Shown: positions 1 to 17,026, numbered from the stretch's first letter. The stretch: DNA of 64,000 bases from Amoebidium appalachense (GCA_963693365.1 CAVNZM010000011.1:7688001-7752000); one strand, 5' to 3'. The notes: a model not told the origin generated them from the sequence alone. Program-made: numbers and translations.

Positions 1-68
1 TCCCCATCCCCCGGCTCTCCCCAGCCCTTTCCTCAGTCTCCCACAACACTAATGCAGTTGCACCCTAC

Positions 69-824
69 CTGTAGCGTTGGTAGTCTCCGTGGCGCAAACC
101 GTGCTGCAGCTGTGCATCCTTAATGGTTGCAAGGACTGACATGGTTAAGGAAAAAGGCTGTAACAGTTTTCCCTTCTCTTTACAAAACCCCGATCACTTC
201 ATATCTACAAGAACTGCAATACCTGCTTATCGTCGTATCTTATAAAAGGTAAGCCCCCATGCCCCCCCCCCCCCTCACCCTCCCCATCTCCTCACCCCCC
301 ACCCCCCCCACCCCCCCCCCCACTCCCCCTCCCCCGATCTTCCTCTTTCACCAACCACTTAAGGTAGGAAAAAAAAAGGGGGAGAAAGTGGTTCCTGACA
401 AGGTACAACGTGGACCGACCACTACCATATCAGCTACCGATGAGCCGGCCGAAAATGCAGCTGCGAATCTGCACACGCATCATACAGCGAGTTTATTTCT
501 TAAGTCGTCTAACTGCTGCCACTGTGACCCTACCTGTGTCTCTGCCTCTTACTTTCCATGCTGCTTAGTCAGAGATAAAGCTCTCTTCTGAACTGGTTAA
601 ATTCCAACCCTTGCCACCCATCCCCCGACCCCGATTCTCCTCTCCGTACCCTCTACCCTGTCTCTGCAGGTGTACAACCCCGAAACTACCCTCTCTCCTC
701 CCATCCCCTTCAACCCCCGCTACCACCATATCGGTGATGTGGTTGAGTGGATACTGTTAAGAGAAAACTTTGCTGCCGGCGGCGCTGCGGCCTCCGTCGC
801 AGGGGCCGTTGCGTCGACCTCCAT
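69..824 (-). CDS. SRP68: Signal recognition particle 68 kDa subunit, N-terminal exons (partial)
   Basis: SRP68 binds SRP RNA and, with SRP72, forms part of the particle that targets ribosomes to the ER. Two coding exons are visible. Exon 1 is 824-755: ATG in a GCCATGG context, 23 codons, an Ala/Pro-rich leader ending KFSLN, donor GTATCC. Exon 2 is 135-69: acceptor CAG, donor GTAGGG. They join in phase to read KFSLNILATIKDAQ and then QHGLRHGDYQRYR, which is the highly conserved start of the SRP68 RNA-binding domain as I remember it from animals. The frame leaves exon 2 with two bases (AG), so the protein continues beyond the left edge of the window. Only 44 complete codons are present. The identification rests on the conserved block and is strong; the exact initiator is less certain. 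Confidence 0.9.
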
Positions 825-1618
825 GGCGCCTATCCTATGACCCGTTTTGTCTGCCACAGCCTCGAAGTGCTTGCCACGGTGATGTTTTGGTCAACGGTGC
901 TTAGCTATAGACCACCACTGTACTGGCAGGCGAGTCGCAGCTGCCAGAGTCTGCGATTACATGTAAAAGAGCTTGAAACTTTTTGGGTTAGTGGCGTATG
1001 CTGTCGTCTACGCAAGTTCGCTTTCTTTAGACTATGACTTTGTTTTTGGTGATCCCCGGTCGGCGCCGGGCATGCCTACACTACGGTTACGAGGCCGCGA
1101 CATCATAATCGCCAATTCCTTTTATTTATTATTGTTCTTCTTTTAAGGCTAACAGTATTAAAGTATTTGTAGGCGACTAAATATATACAGCAATTCTAGA
1201 TCTATGATTCAAACACAAACCATATGTATTCCCCTGTTCAAGTAGTGTATGCATCGAGAAGACTAATAACTATTAGTAAAGTGAACAGTAGTTAATGTTT
1301 CGAGGTAAATAATGCAGCACAGCAATGAGACATGTACATAACGTCGTAGAAGCAGCCATTGCGTACGTACATCCACACAAGTGTGCCTGCCAGCTAGCAT
1401 GCTGCAATTGACAAAGTACACGTAGATGGCCATGGACACACAGTAAACCGATTGAGTACGGATCACGCAAGGGATTAATAACCTTGTACGACACATGAGC
1501 ACTGTCTTTGCTCTATTTTTACCATTTTTTTTGTTTGTGTGGCTCTTTTTTTTTTTGGTTACATTTGAAAGTGTTTGGAGAGGAGAAAGGAAGAGAACGA
1601 AAGGGGAGGGGGGGGGGG

Positions 1619-1653
<35 letters not shown>

Positions 1654-2033
1654 CTCTGTTGGATTTCTCGAGCAACGGCCGGGCTCTGTTTTCTCTAAAC
1701 CAGCCAACCATACTCAGCTGCTTTATTCAAAAATCTATATCTGATTCATTCACTGGCTCAGTATTATCACATTCCGAAACAAACGGCACTTTCAAGATCT
1801 ACATCCTACATCATCATTCCACAGAGTGATATATATTTGGGGGTTTACGCTGTTTACTCGAGGCAAAGAGAAACCAGTCTCAGGTATGGGGGGGGGTTTG
1901 CTCGGAATATCCCCTCAGCGGTATATCATGATCACGTCCATAGATGTCGGGTGATGACTATATATCAGGGTTTACTTTCTCTACGAGACACCATAAAGAC
2001 TACAAGGAGAAATCAATTAGTTGGGGTTCCCCG

Positions 2034-2064
<31 letters not shown>

Positions 2065-2095
2065 GGGCTCCCCTGGGACACTCGGTATCAGCTGG

Positions 2096-2184
<89 letters not shown>

Positions 2185-2924
2185 AGTGTGCGCTAGAATT
2201 TTGTAGTGATGTGTTTCTCAAGCCAACTTGAATACATCTAATAAACAGGTCGTAGTTACGCGTGTTTAGTATAAAATCAAGGATGTTGTAATTTACAGGT
2301 AGGCTATCTTTCTGGGTGTCTGTTGTGAATGTGACGTGTGTGTGTTGCGGTATTATGTGGTCTATCAAACTACATTTGGCGATACATGACCGGTTAAACT
2401 GGTGTGTGTGTGTGTTGTTTGGGCATGCAAATGATGCCACCTTATATTTATTACTGAGATCTCCACTGTATAGCACGTGTACAGTAAAAGCGTGGTAATT
2501 GATCAATAATACAATCAGCTAGAGAAAGACCAGTTCTACAGGAAGGTAATATGTATTTAGGTGTTATACATTTGCGAGTGCCATATTTGGCAATATGGTT
2601 GAGGCGGTCAGTATCATGATATAAAACGAGACATAAGGCTTAGTTTTTCAAGGTGTATGCTTTCATCGGGTCTAGTGTCGTGTGGTATCTTTTTCCATTT
2701 GTTATATTGCGTGATTATCTTGTGATTGTGTACATGTTTAATAAGTAAGTGGCAGTCCAAAGTCACACACACACTTTTGCGGGATTTATTTGTATTTGTA
2801 CCCAGGGGAGAAGGGGAGAGAGAGGGAAGGAAAGAGGGGAGAGGTGAGGAGGGGACAGGTCGGATAGAGAAGAGAGGGTGGGAGGGCAAATACTTCTTTA
2901 AGCGGCTTATGTGCTTATTGAATT
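825..2924. other. Intergenic region upstream of SRP68, simple repeats
   Basis: No gene is recognised. It holds a poly-G run (1604-1653), a 27-base poly-T (2034-2060) and a (GT)n tract (2096-2183). The segment next to 824 should contain the SRP68 promoter, but no TATA box is evident. The open frames here are repeat translations (poly-Gly, Val-Cys) or short frames with no coding character. Confidence 0.6.
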
Positions 2925-3269
2925 TCAGCGCGAGATATAGGATACTCTAGCAGCTATTGGGACCAGACCATATATCGAGAGCGTTACAGGCCCAGGTTTA
3001 CAACAGTTGTTAGATAGAAAGGAGGCAACTTCTGCTTCAAGGAAATTTGCCAAGGGTTTAAGCGCTCTAGTTCTCTCTTTCTTGATCCAAGCGGCGAGAA
3101 GGGGTAAACCATATTCACATGCCGGGAAGACAAAAGTGCGAATAAATGTAAGTCTAATAGAAGGATGGAGGGGTGTGTCTTTAAAAATATTAGCCGAGAA
3201 GAAAGCTAACAGCTTACGAGCCAACTCTACCCTCTTTTCGACCATATGGGAAAACATAAATTTTTTCAT
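2925..3269 (-). pseudogene. Non-LTR retrotransposon reverse-transcriptase fragment
   Basis: A 114-codon open frame whose product looks like the thumb/connection region that follows the catalytic core in LINE-type reverse transcriptases. It has a basic helix (VELARKLLAFF), then LHPSIRLTFIRTFVFPACEYG, where the 'R..L....V.P...YG' pattern is typical of that region. No catalytic YxDD box, endonuclease or 3' tail is present, so this is a truncated remnant and not an active element. Flanking DNA on both sides is non-coding. The family assignment comes from the pattern only; a piece of another reverse transcriptase type is possible. Confidence 0.5.
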
Positions 3270-4117
3270 TCGGCAGATATAACCATATATGGGTAAAGCA
3301 TTCAGTAGAGATAACCATGTATCGGTAAAGCATTCGGTACATGTAAGGTAACAGTACTACTAGTGGCGATTTTGATCCTGCTACAGCCATGATCATGCTG
3401 CAACATATATATGCGTGCTGATGATACCGTACACAGCGTAACTACCCCCCCCTGCTGGTGCCTCCCCGATATATTGCCCTCCTACGATAGCATCCACCTC
3501 CCTTCCTAACGAAATACCTCTGCTTTCGAACTGAAACTAAATTTTCCTAACGTGTACATACTGTATGTGCCGTTGCCGAACAACGCACATCCGTGGGTAT
3601 GGAACGAAAAAACTATGCAAGTTCTGCTAGATGCGCCCCCTCGACTAAGGTGGTGATGGTGGCGGGAGGGGGGAAGGGGGGGGGGGGGGGGGGGGAGGAG
3701 GGGGAGGGTAGTGTTCGGCTCGAACCATCAGGCTGAGAGTTCAGTCATCTTAGAAGGTTGTTATATACATGCGGGTTTAGCACCGACCATTCTCATCTAT
3801 AGACACATCACATGGAGCCATTCATATCTTCATATCTACATTGGTGTGTTCCTGTCTTTGTGCACGTGTTGTGTGTGTTTCCATGGTAGCGCCAGCGCTG
3901 TTCATAGAGCCCCCCCCCCCCCCCCCCCCCCCCACAACAAACAATACCTCACTTGCGCCGCACCCCCCCCCCCCCCTTCCCCTCCCCTTCCCCCACTCCC
4001 CCCCCCCCCCCCCCCTGCTCACACACGGAACACGTAGACCATTACAATTACGTTTCCCTTCACAGTGTTTGCTTGGCTGCACATTTACAGTAAGTACATG
4101 ACTTGCACACACACGTG
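3270..4117. other. Intergenic, C-rich low complexity
   Basis: Holds a poly-G run at about 3670-3696 and interrupted poly-C blocks at 3910-3932 and 3962-4016. The DysF gene ends at 4118 on the minus strand, so its 3' UTR and poly(A) site should lie in the right-hand part. No clear AATAAA was identified. No gene was seen. Confidence 0.5.
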
Positions 4118-4431
4118 CTAATCCGTTGTCTCCTTCTCCACGGCCCTCTTCCACCTCCTTCTACGTGTGGATGCCGTCCAACCCGGACTAGGTCCCCAGT
4201 TGTTCCAAAGCTGGTTGGCATACTCCCAGCCCTCAGCGTCCACCCCTGTTAAAACCCCGTCAGTTGAGTCCCCCCCCCCCCCCCCCCCTTTCTCCCTCTC
4301 CCTCCCCTCCCTTCTTCCCACGGAAACCCCCAGGCTCCCATTAAGTCCTCTTCCCCCCCCCCCCCCCCCCCCTCCCCTCCCCCTGAAGGCCATCGGTCGA
4401 TTAAGTCTCCCTCCTCCCCCCCCCTCTCCCC

Positions 4432-4468
<37 letters not shown>

Positions 4469-5597
4469 ATACACCTCCCCCGAACCGACCCGTTCCATTG
4501 AGCACCCCCCCCCCCCCCCCCCCTCCTCCCCTCCATCCCCGCCCCTCCTCCTCCCCTCTCTTTACCCTTACTGTCTCGGCCACCTCAGCCCACACCCACA
4601 CCCCACGCAGCACTATGCAAGCACCTACACACCTACGCCCAGGTCGACCTCCCAGTCTCCAGCCCAGGTCTCCCCCTCAGGCAGCTGCATAGTCTCCATC
4701 TCTCTACCCTCCAGCCCTGACGCATCGCTGAATGGCGGCCTCTCGCCAGGCAGTGGCTGTGTGCAAAATATCCACATGATTAGAAACACCTTTCCCTCTT
4801 TTGCCTTCCCCCTCCAAAGGGAAAAAAGGAAAAGAAAAGAGAAAAGGAAAAGAAACAAGTCGACATTCCCCACTCCACTTGCCCATGTGGCATACATAGG
4901 CCATCTTGTGATACATTGGCTGGTGCCTGGACACAGCCGTGCGGACAGAAACGACATTCAGAGAATGCACAGTTTATTTGCCCCAGCATCCTTGGTTTTC
5001 GAGGCTTTTTTTTTTCTTTTTTTTTTTTCTTCCCCTTCTTCTTATGCGTGGGTGTGTGTGTGTGTGTGGGTGTTGTGTGGGTGTGGGTGTGGGTGTCTGG
5101 GGGGGGGGGGGGGGGATACACAACATGCTGAAAATGTTTCAAGAGTGCCGGTGCACACACCCACACCCATCCCCAATGCTATTTCCAACCTCACGCACCC
5201 ACACCTACACACGCGCACACGCACACATACAGACACCCACTCACCCACATCCACCAGCCCACACATACCCTGCTACACGAAAGGGAGGAGAAGAGAGAGT
5301 CGGAGAACACAAGAGCCGTGGGGTGGGGAGAGGGATGCAATGATGCCGGAGAGAGTGAGAGAAGAGGAAGGGGGAGGGGGAGATGATATATGCATTAGAG
5401 GGTGGCAAATATGGAATGCATTTTGTTGAGAAACACAATGATGCCGGATGAAGTAAGTTACAGAGCCTATTACAGCGGGCAAACGGGCAGGCGGGCACCG
5501 GGGGGAGAGGGAGGGGGCTTAAAGGAGGAGAGAACAAGAAAAATGTGCAACTTCACGAGTACATGCATGTGCATGTGCATGTGTGTGCATGTGTGTG

Positions 5598-5650
<53 letters not shown>

Positions 5651-5804
5651 CTCAGGTATTTGCCTTTGTGTGCAAGGGGCTGTGTATTTGCGGGTGAATT
5701 TGTTTGTGTGTGTGTGTGTGTGGCGTGTTATAGCTCCTCGGGACAGTAGTTGCAACAAGGAATAGAAATGGATGTGTGTGTGTGTGTCTTTATGTGGCTT
5801 TAAG

Positions 5805-5846
<42 letters not shown>

Positions 5847-5957
5847 GTATGTGTTGTGCACATGTGTGTGTGTGTGGATAATGTATGTCATTGTTGCGTG
5901 TGTATATGGATAGCTTATGATGTATTGCATGGTGTATTGCACGTTTTTTTTTTTTTT

Positions 5958-5988
<31 letters not shown>

Positions 5989-6509
5989 TAGTGTGTATAT
6001 AATTGTGTGTTTGTGTGTGTGTGTGTGCGATTGTGGTGGATGTTTTGCAGGGTATGGACAATGGGGGTGTGTGCAGTTGTGTGGGCGTGCCAGCACCCAA
6101 CTGAACGCATGTGCGTGCACGTGCCCCTGTGTGGGTGCGAATGCAGATGTGTTTGTGTGTGCATGCCTGCATGTGTACATGCGAATGCATGTGCATGTAT
6201 GGCTATGCAGACACTAGCACCCACCATGCCCCATCCCAGGCCCAGGATCCACCTCTGGTTCTCATAGACAAACACCGAGCTATATGCCTTGTTGACCACT
6301 GAGGGCTCAGCTATCTCCGGCTCAGGGGGCTTGCCGCTTGCCTTCACAGCTACTTGCAGCGTTACCTCGGTTACCGCCTGAAATACTGAGTGTTAATCAT
6401 GTGCGTGATTGCTGCACACAGGAGGGGTGTAGGAACACATCTCCTAGATGCCTTGCTTGCCCGTGATGCTTTCCTGTCCAGGGGGCTTCCAAGGCTTCTA
6501 TGCAACCAT

Positions 6510-6542
<33 letters not shown>

Positions 6543-7279
6543 TTCCCCATCCCCTTTTAAAGGACACACACAAAAAAACCCCACGTAATCGCACCAAAAT
6601 AAAAAGAAAGAAACGAAGTGCAGGTTTACTTTTGTGCAGAGGGGACACCGTACTCGTGTAGAGTTGCCTGTAGGGTCATTATTGGGTCGATTGTGACCTG
6701 ATTTAGTGATCTAGCGAAACGGCTGGGTAATGGCATTTTTCGTAGAATCCCCCCCCCCCCCCCCCCCCCCCCCCATCAAAACCCAAATCCACCAGCCATA
6801 AATGGTAGACTCGTAGATATGGCTAACTACCTGGTCAGAGCGACCAATAGTCTCCTGTTTGCTGCAAACAGGTTGGACCGAGCAAAGTTTGTCTTGATAC
6901 CATGAAGGTGTGCTAGGAAGAACACAACCCAGACAAAATGCAATATGTCTCTCTCATTGCTTATCTCCATCGTGTAGTAAATGGTCACCCGCATCAAAAG
7001 TTCCTCTCGGAAGCAATTTCATCTCAAAGGCTTTGGAATGGAGAAGGGGGGGGAGGGGGGAGGGGAGGGGGTGGGGGGGGGGGGAGGGGGGAGGGGGGCA
7101 GGAAGGGAGAAGGGGCGAGGGAGGGCCGCGGGGGGGGGGGGGGGGGGGGGGGGAAGGGGGAGGGGGGGGGGGGGGGGGGGAGGGAGGGTTGCCTGGAAAA
7201 TGGGTGTGTTGCTGACCAGCACGATCAGACCAGCCACACACACAATGAAGCTGATGGGGATGAGGTAAAGGATCAGCGC

Positions 7280-7311
<32 letters not shown>

Positions 7312-8247
7312 TGTGTGTGTTTGTGCGTCGAGCAGGGGGAGGGTGGGAGGGCGGAGGGGGGCGGGGGGGGGGGGGGAGGGGGAGGGGGGGGGGGGGGGGG
7401 AGGGGGGATTAGTCATGGGGCACGCACACCAAGCCAAGTCCGAACATTCACCAAGCAGGTATGAACATGTCGTTGGCGCCATCAGGAGAAAAGGCAAAGG
7501 AGGGGTTGACCTTCGTGGGGAGTGAGACTGGGAAGGATACAGTGCATATACAGCTGTTGATGATTACAGGACTGGGAAGGATACAGTGCATATACAGCTG
7601 TTGATGATTACAGGACTGGGAAGGATACAGTGCATATACAGCTGTTGATGATTACAGGACTGGGAAGGATGCAGTGCATATACAGGTGTTGACGACTATA
7701 GGGCGGGGGGGAGCAGTGCTATTTTCCAGGTACAACATACAAACCAAGGAGCAGCGTGATTTTTTTTTTTTTTTTTTTTTTTTGGGGGGGGGGGGGAGGG
7801 GGAGGGGGAGGAGGGGGAGGAGAGGAGGAAGAGGCATGTGTTATTCCAATTGTTCGAACAGCAAGCACTAGGGGAGGTTTATACCGATAACAGGAATGGA
7901 TGCAATGATGGCCAAGGTGGCCTTGAGGCTTCTGTCTTCGTCCGTCCAGTCCACCTGCTGGTGCAGCTCCTCAATCTAATAGACCCCCCCCCCCCCCCCC
8001 AGTAAATGGAATGGCCTAGTAACACCCCCCCCCCCCCCCCCCCCCCCCTCCCCCTACCGTCCCTTCCCCTCAGACCTTGGCCTGGCCACAGACCTCCCCC
8101 CTCCCCCCCCCCCCCCCCCCCACCTGCCCCGGTCTTGGCAAGCTTTGCTGCGCCATGGGGGAAAACACAAAAAATAGCCATGACAGAGCAGCTCTCTTCC
8201 TCGATTGCCGTACTACTCGAAAAAGTGATAGAAAGCAATGCGGAATC

Positions 8248-8278
<31 letters not shown>

Positions 8279-8351
8279 AAAAAAAAAAAAAAAGAAAATG
8301 GCCAAAAGATCCATTTTCAGTACACACGCCCCAATCATTGTCAAACCAAAT

Positions 8352-8386
<35 letters not shown>

Positions 8387-8949
8387 CCCCCCCCTTCCTC
8401 CCCCCCTCCCCCCCCTCCCCCCCCCCCCGCTTCCCCCCGCCCCCCGCAAAAAAAAAAAGACCACACACCATACAAACACACAATTTTCCCTTCCCTAACA
8501 TACACAACTCAATCCCTTCTAAAAAACAAAGGCATCAACGGATACGTGTATATATACCAGCATGGAATGTGACGATCGGGGGCAAACCACACAACCCTAT
8601 CCCCCTCCCCCCCCCCCCCCCCCCCCCGGCCCGCCCTTCCCCCCCCCCCCCCCCCCCCCCCTTTTCCGCCCTGCCCTTCCGCGAGGTTCTTACCCATTCT
8701 GCTCAGCCATTCATACCCCACCGAAACCGCATTCCATAATAAACACAAACCAGAAATTCAGGGACATAAACACAGAGGCGTGGACGCAAGAAGCATATAT
8801 GTGCACACACACAAACGTGAGAAGCATGCACACACCACACACATGACAAATATTCACACACATGTACACATGGCTAGGATTCACATGCACACACACACAC
8901 ATACACACACATGTGACAAGCGCGCACACACACACGCACACACACACAC

Positions 8950-9014
<65 letters not shown>

Positions 9015-9638
9015 ACCAGAATGCGCACATGTGCACACCACAATGACCGGCTCTCAAATGCATAAACACTCGCACATGACAAACTTGCACACACTTACAC
9101 ACACACATGTCAAGCATGCACTAACACACACACATGCACAATCAACAAGCACGTATGCACACATCCACCCACCTGTGCTGCAAGCCTATTGATGCCCCCA
9201 AGAGAGTTCTGCAGCTTTTGCAAACTGGCAGTCAAAGACGCCAAATCAAACCGTGACATGGCCGGTGACCTGAAAGTGTTGAATGTGAGTGGCTATGAAA
9301 CAGACATGCAAGGGGATAAGCTTGAGTTTGTGCAGCTATTCATGTAATTGCTGTGCCGAAGAGCAGAAGTACTTTGCTTGTTCCTGCCTACGTGAGGAGA
9401 CCGTCATGTGTTGTTTCATCTTTCAATGCCGGCACAGGGCAGGCTTGCTGCCGCCAAGGAATAATCAAGAGCAGGGATGGGCAGGGCAGTCCTTACAAGC
9501 TGGCATCCAGAAAAGAGCTTAGCCAAGGAGGGAGGCAAAAACAAGTCGAATGAGCAATGTTTGTTTTCCCTGCTTCACTGTGCTGGCCGGCCTTACTGCA
9601 CAGGGGCAACACCAGTTTTCTTTTTTTTTCTTTTTCCT

Positions 9639-9708
<70 letters not shown>

Positions 9709-10165
9709 CTCGCGACGGTGGTGGTTGATGTCTTTTTTTACGAGGACCGGGGGGGGGGGGGGGGGGGGGGGGGAGGGGGGGGGGGAGGGAGGAGGGGAGA
9801 TCCAGGCCGCACTCACTTTGGTGGAGGGGGTGGCTGGACAAGGACCTGTGGGGCCACCTGGGCCACCTGTCTGAGGTTTGCATCCAGGGCGCGTGCATAC
9901 CAGTTGCTCAGGCTGTAGCACAACAGCGCAAGGGTGGGCAGGTAGAACACGCTGTAGGGGTAGCTGCACAGCAGGATCCAGCTCATGCACACAAGAAGGG
10001 AGTCTGCTGGGCGGTCCCAGTTGAGAATAGAGTTGACCTGGTCGGTCACCTGCCCGGCGCTGGTTGCAAAAGGGCGGATCTTTTGCACGATGGACCGAAA
10101 TTCTTGCACGTTGCGTGGTGTGGTGTACCTGCACAGTGTGCCCTTAAGGTGCTTGATCTTTTACC

Positions 10166-10198
<33 letters not shown>

Positions 10199-10848
10199 TT
10201 CCCCCCCCAACCACCACCACCACCACCACCAAAAAAAAACAAAAAAACAAAAAAACAAAAAAAAAAACATACAACCAGTCTCCCAATTTGCTTAGCAAGT
10301 TTCGAATTCTAATTGAAGGTTGATAGGTGTTTGTTGACTTTAACACAAGAGGAAGTTTAAAGCAAGACTGAAGTCAACTGACCGGTATGGGAGAAGGTCC
10401 TAAATACACCCGAATGATCATCTACAAGGCGAAAACCCTTGTGCCCCTAGTTTTGCTTTCAACAAGCAGGGACCTGGGATGCCAAAACAAGGAAAAGAAA
10501 ATCGGCCCCTCTCTCGTCTCTCTGCTCTCCCTAACCTCTCCCCCGGCCCCCACCGAAGCCCCTCCCCTCCCCCCCCCCCCCCCCCCCCCCCCCCTCCTCC
10601 CCCCTAATGCTAATCAAAAAAAGGGGGAAAGCAAAGCAATTTGCCAAAGAAGAAGCAAAAGAGAGTTGAGAGATGCAGTAAGAGGTGAAGGAACAAGAAA
10701 ACTTAAACTATGCTCACCAGAGATCCAGAGGTGGGCCGTTGTCGATATTGTACTTTTTCTCCACCGACTTCTTAGCTGTTGCGTGTACCAACTCCCCCAC
10801 GATGCCCGCAGGGACCGGGGAGGCTCTACCGTCGATGGGTTCCCCCAT
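4118..10848 (-). CDS. Peroxin/dysferlin-domain (Pex24p + DysF) integral membrane protein
   Basis: An eight-exon gene reconstructed from splice sites and phase. Exons: 10848-10718, 10128-9817, 9269-9173, 7975-7885, 7278-7193 (or to 7217), 6377-6225, 4756-4633, 4245-4118, ending in TAG. Predicted length is about 365-373 residues. After a soluble N-terminus, exon 2 carries a hydrophobic hairpin-like stretch after NSILNWDRP, and exons 4-5 a second hydrophobic region. Exon 6 has VYENQRW...GWGM, exon 7 [11 protein letters not shown] and GDWEVDL (DysFN), and exon 8 DAEGWEYAN and TRRRRWKRA (DysFC). That order, membrane region then DysF halves, matches the fungal Pex23/Pex30 family and related proteins acting in peroxisome and ER membranes. 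The weak point is the end of exon 5: canonical donor GTCAGC at 7217 and a GC donor at 7193 both keep the frame. Another exon-like piece lies near 6848-6925 but does not fit the phase. Confidence 0.88.
5589..5989. repeat. (GT)n tracts and a (T)n(G)n compound repeat in intron 6 of the DysF gene
   Basis: Contains GT tracts at about 5599-5647, 5705-5721 and 5808-5838, then a poly-T run that passes directly into poly-G (5944-5989). All lie inside the intron between exons 6 and 7 of the DysF-domain gene. Confidence 0.85.
7526..7701. repeat. 44-bp tandem repeat, four copies, in intron 4 of the DysF gene
   Basis: The unit begins GACTGGGAAGGATACAGTGC. Copies start at 7526, 7570, 7614 and 7658, an exact 44-base period. 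The first three are almost identical and the fourth diverges in its second half. This minisatellite sits between exons 4 and 5 of the DysF-domain gene. Confidence 0.95.
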
Positions 10849-13943
<3,095 letters not shown>

Positions 13944-16146
13944 ATGGCACAGGTTCCAGCTGCACTTAGCTTCGTCCGCCCATGGGTGGGCAACCAGAGA
14001 ATTTTGTACAACAAGGCGGCTATTGCGCTGGAGCAGAAAATGCCTCTGTTTGCTACAATTAACAATGGTGGGTGGTGATGTTTGTTGGATGATGTTGTTG
14101 GGAGTTGCCTAGTTCGTGTGACGTAAATTTCTGGGCATACTGTTCAGCAATGTCGAAACTAATGTTTTATTTACCTACCTCCTCCTTCTCTTTGCTCTCT
14201 CTCTCCTTCCCCCTATACCCCTCCACCCCTCACTTCCCCCTCTCCTTTCTATAACACCTCCCCCAAACACGTACCCATCCGGCACTTACACCACCCTGTT
14301 TGCCCTTCTCAGCCTGTTTTCAGTTTTTTCCTACGCATTTATGATTCCTTTGGAAAGCACAAACAAGATGCCCTCCTGCGCACACGCATGTATGTGCTAC
14401 AGTGCAGACATGCATTTCATGGCCACACTTGCACTCAAACGCGATCTATCACCCACTTGTCCGCCCCCTCCCGTCTCTTTTCTACGCCGTGCTTCTTTTC
14501 ATGCTTCCTCTCTTCGCCCTCCCCCTCCCCTTTTCGCACGCTCTCTCCCCAGCCTTCTAAGTTGGCACAACATTTGCACCTGTGATCTCTTGCACACACC
14601 GGCACGACCACAACACACCCACACCTCGTAAACATGCACTCACAAAAGCACACAGACACACGAATGTGTGCAGAAACACGAATACATCCATACCCTCACA
14701 CTCAATCTCAATAGTAGAGTTGCATACACATGCAAACTGCCTGTATGCACACACATACACTAGACTTCACACGCACACATGCACGCATACAGGCACGTAC
14801 ATATTAGTGTACCCGCACACGTTAGCTTTCATGCACACACACGCACACATGCACAAAATTATTAACAACACTTGGGCGCACTCGCACAAGCCTACAATTA
14901 CGCACAAGCAAATTACACAGGTGCTTGCCCGTGTGCACATACAAACCCCACACTCTTAATGTACACAAGCGGACATGCGCAAAACAGTACACCCAGACAC
15001 ACTTGGCCACGCACCGCCCACTCGCACACGCAGACACACACTTTGCAACTTCTTACCCCGAGTGCACGTGCACGCACACACACACAAACACACGAACACA
15101 CCCCCTGGCAAGCTCAAAACTCACGCTCCCTCCTCCCTTTTCCACAGTGACCATCACGGCACCGGTAAGTCTTTACTCCCCCAAGAGGCTCCCTGCGCCT
15201 TCTTTGCTATGCAGGGAGCTGCAATGTGTTTACGGGGGGAGTCTTGTGCTTGTTCCACGTCGCCATTCCGTGTTGTGAGACTTGGGTGGGTGGGGTTTAA
15301 ATGTAACTGTGCACATTGCTTGCCAGTGGGAAGACAGTGGATTTTTTTGTGCCGTGGCTGTTGCATTTCAGGGGGAGTTACTGCGTTCTGTTTGTAGGTA
15401 AGCACAGGCAAGAGTATGGTGCACCCTAGTGACAGGCCGTCACGAGCACATCCGTCTGTCTTGAATCATGGCCGTGGATACGGTCACTATTGTCCCCCTG
15501 CCCCCCCCCCCCCCCCCCCCCCCCCTCCCCCCACGAAGGATGTGGTCACCTCCATTTCCTACCGTATTCCTGCCTTCCCCCCCCCCCCTTTCCCCCCCTG
15601 GCTTGGAGCATTTGCACCAATTCAATCGAATGGCTAACGATTCTCCTCCCGTGCCCCTCAACGTTGCATCCACCGGCAGACCATGAAGTGGCGTAAGTCC
15701 ATCTCTTCCCCCCCCCCCCCCCCCTCCCCCTCCCCCCCCCCCCCCCCCCCCCCCTCCCCCCCTCCCCCTCCTTGCCCAATCACCACCACCACCATACCTT
15801 CTTTCACTTAGTCGTCTCTTCCGACCTTTTGTACTGTGTAGAAAAGTTGGTCATACAGGTTTTTTCCCCACATCGAATGGCACACACCTGGACCACACAT
15901 GCCCCATGTTTGCTTGTGTACTGCTCTAATCCCTTTTCATTGGCTCTCATTCCTCTTCCACTAGAAGAGACACACATCCTGAGGGGCTATGGGCAACGAA
16001 CCATCTGCATATTAGCCTTACGTAAGTCTTGCACCATACTTAAGTAAGGGCGCAGTGCTTGCCATCGTGCCGCTGACACAGGCCATCTCCGGCAACCCCC
16101 CCGTTGAAAAGCTGGACATCAAGCAGTCGGCATGTACGTGTTCTGC

Positions 16147-16209
<63 letters not shown>

Positions 16210-16394
16210 TGTATGTGTGTGTGTGTGTGATGCATGTCAGTAGATTGGCATGTGTGTGATCTGCCCGTGTGTGTGTGTGTGTGTGTGCGTGTGTGTGTGT
16301 GCATGCCAGTAGATTGGCATGTATGTGATCTACCCATGTGTGTGTGTGTGCGTGTGCGTGTGTATGTGCATGTCGATTGGCATGTGTTTCCTGC

Positions 16395-16433
<39 letters not shown>

Positions 16434-17026
16434 TGCATTTATCATGGGCATCTATGCTTCCTGCCTGTGTGTGTGTGTGCTCTCGTGCGCGCGCACGTTT
16501 GTGTTTGTGTTTGTGTGTGTGTGTGTGTGTGTGCATGCTGCATTGGTACCTGGATATAAATCTTCTACCCACATATCCTGGGCCCTTAGCCCACACTGTC
16601 GCCTCACCACCATTCACGTGCGTGACCGAGCATCTTTTCTAGAAGCACCCCTCACACTTTTTATGTCAAGATTTATCGATCCTAAGATTGTTAAATCCCA
16701 TCCATTAGTCTACTGTATCTGGCCCTCTATGCACCAAATATATACCACCACAGGGGAAGTATACACAATATATTATCTTTCCAACCTCCACGAGAGGAAA
16801 GCAATAAATGAAACACCTCCTTCTTTTACCACCATAGCCCCACCAACTCACGCTACCCCCCCAGCGCTGACATTCACCGGTGCCGTGTGGGCCTGGTACT
16901 CTCTGCTGATCCAGCCCCAGAATGCCGGGTCACGTGCTCTGTGTGCCGTCAACGTGGCCCTGTTCCTCTCCAACGGTTACAACGTGTGGCGCAAGTGGAC
17001 GTACGTGTAAAACAAAAAAAAGAAAA

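Noticed and set aside
4167-5429. 420-codon plus-strand open frame
   Set aside because: It is Pro/Thr/His-rich translation of poly-C and CA repeats and overlaps well-supported minus-strand exons of the DysF gene.
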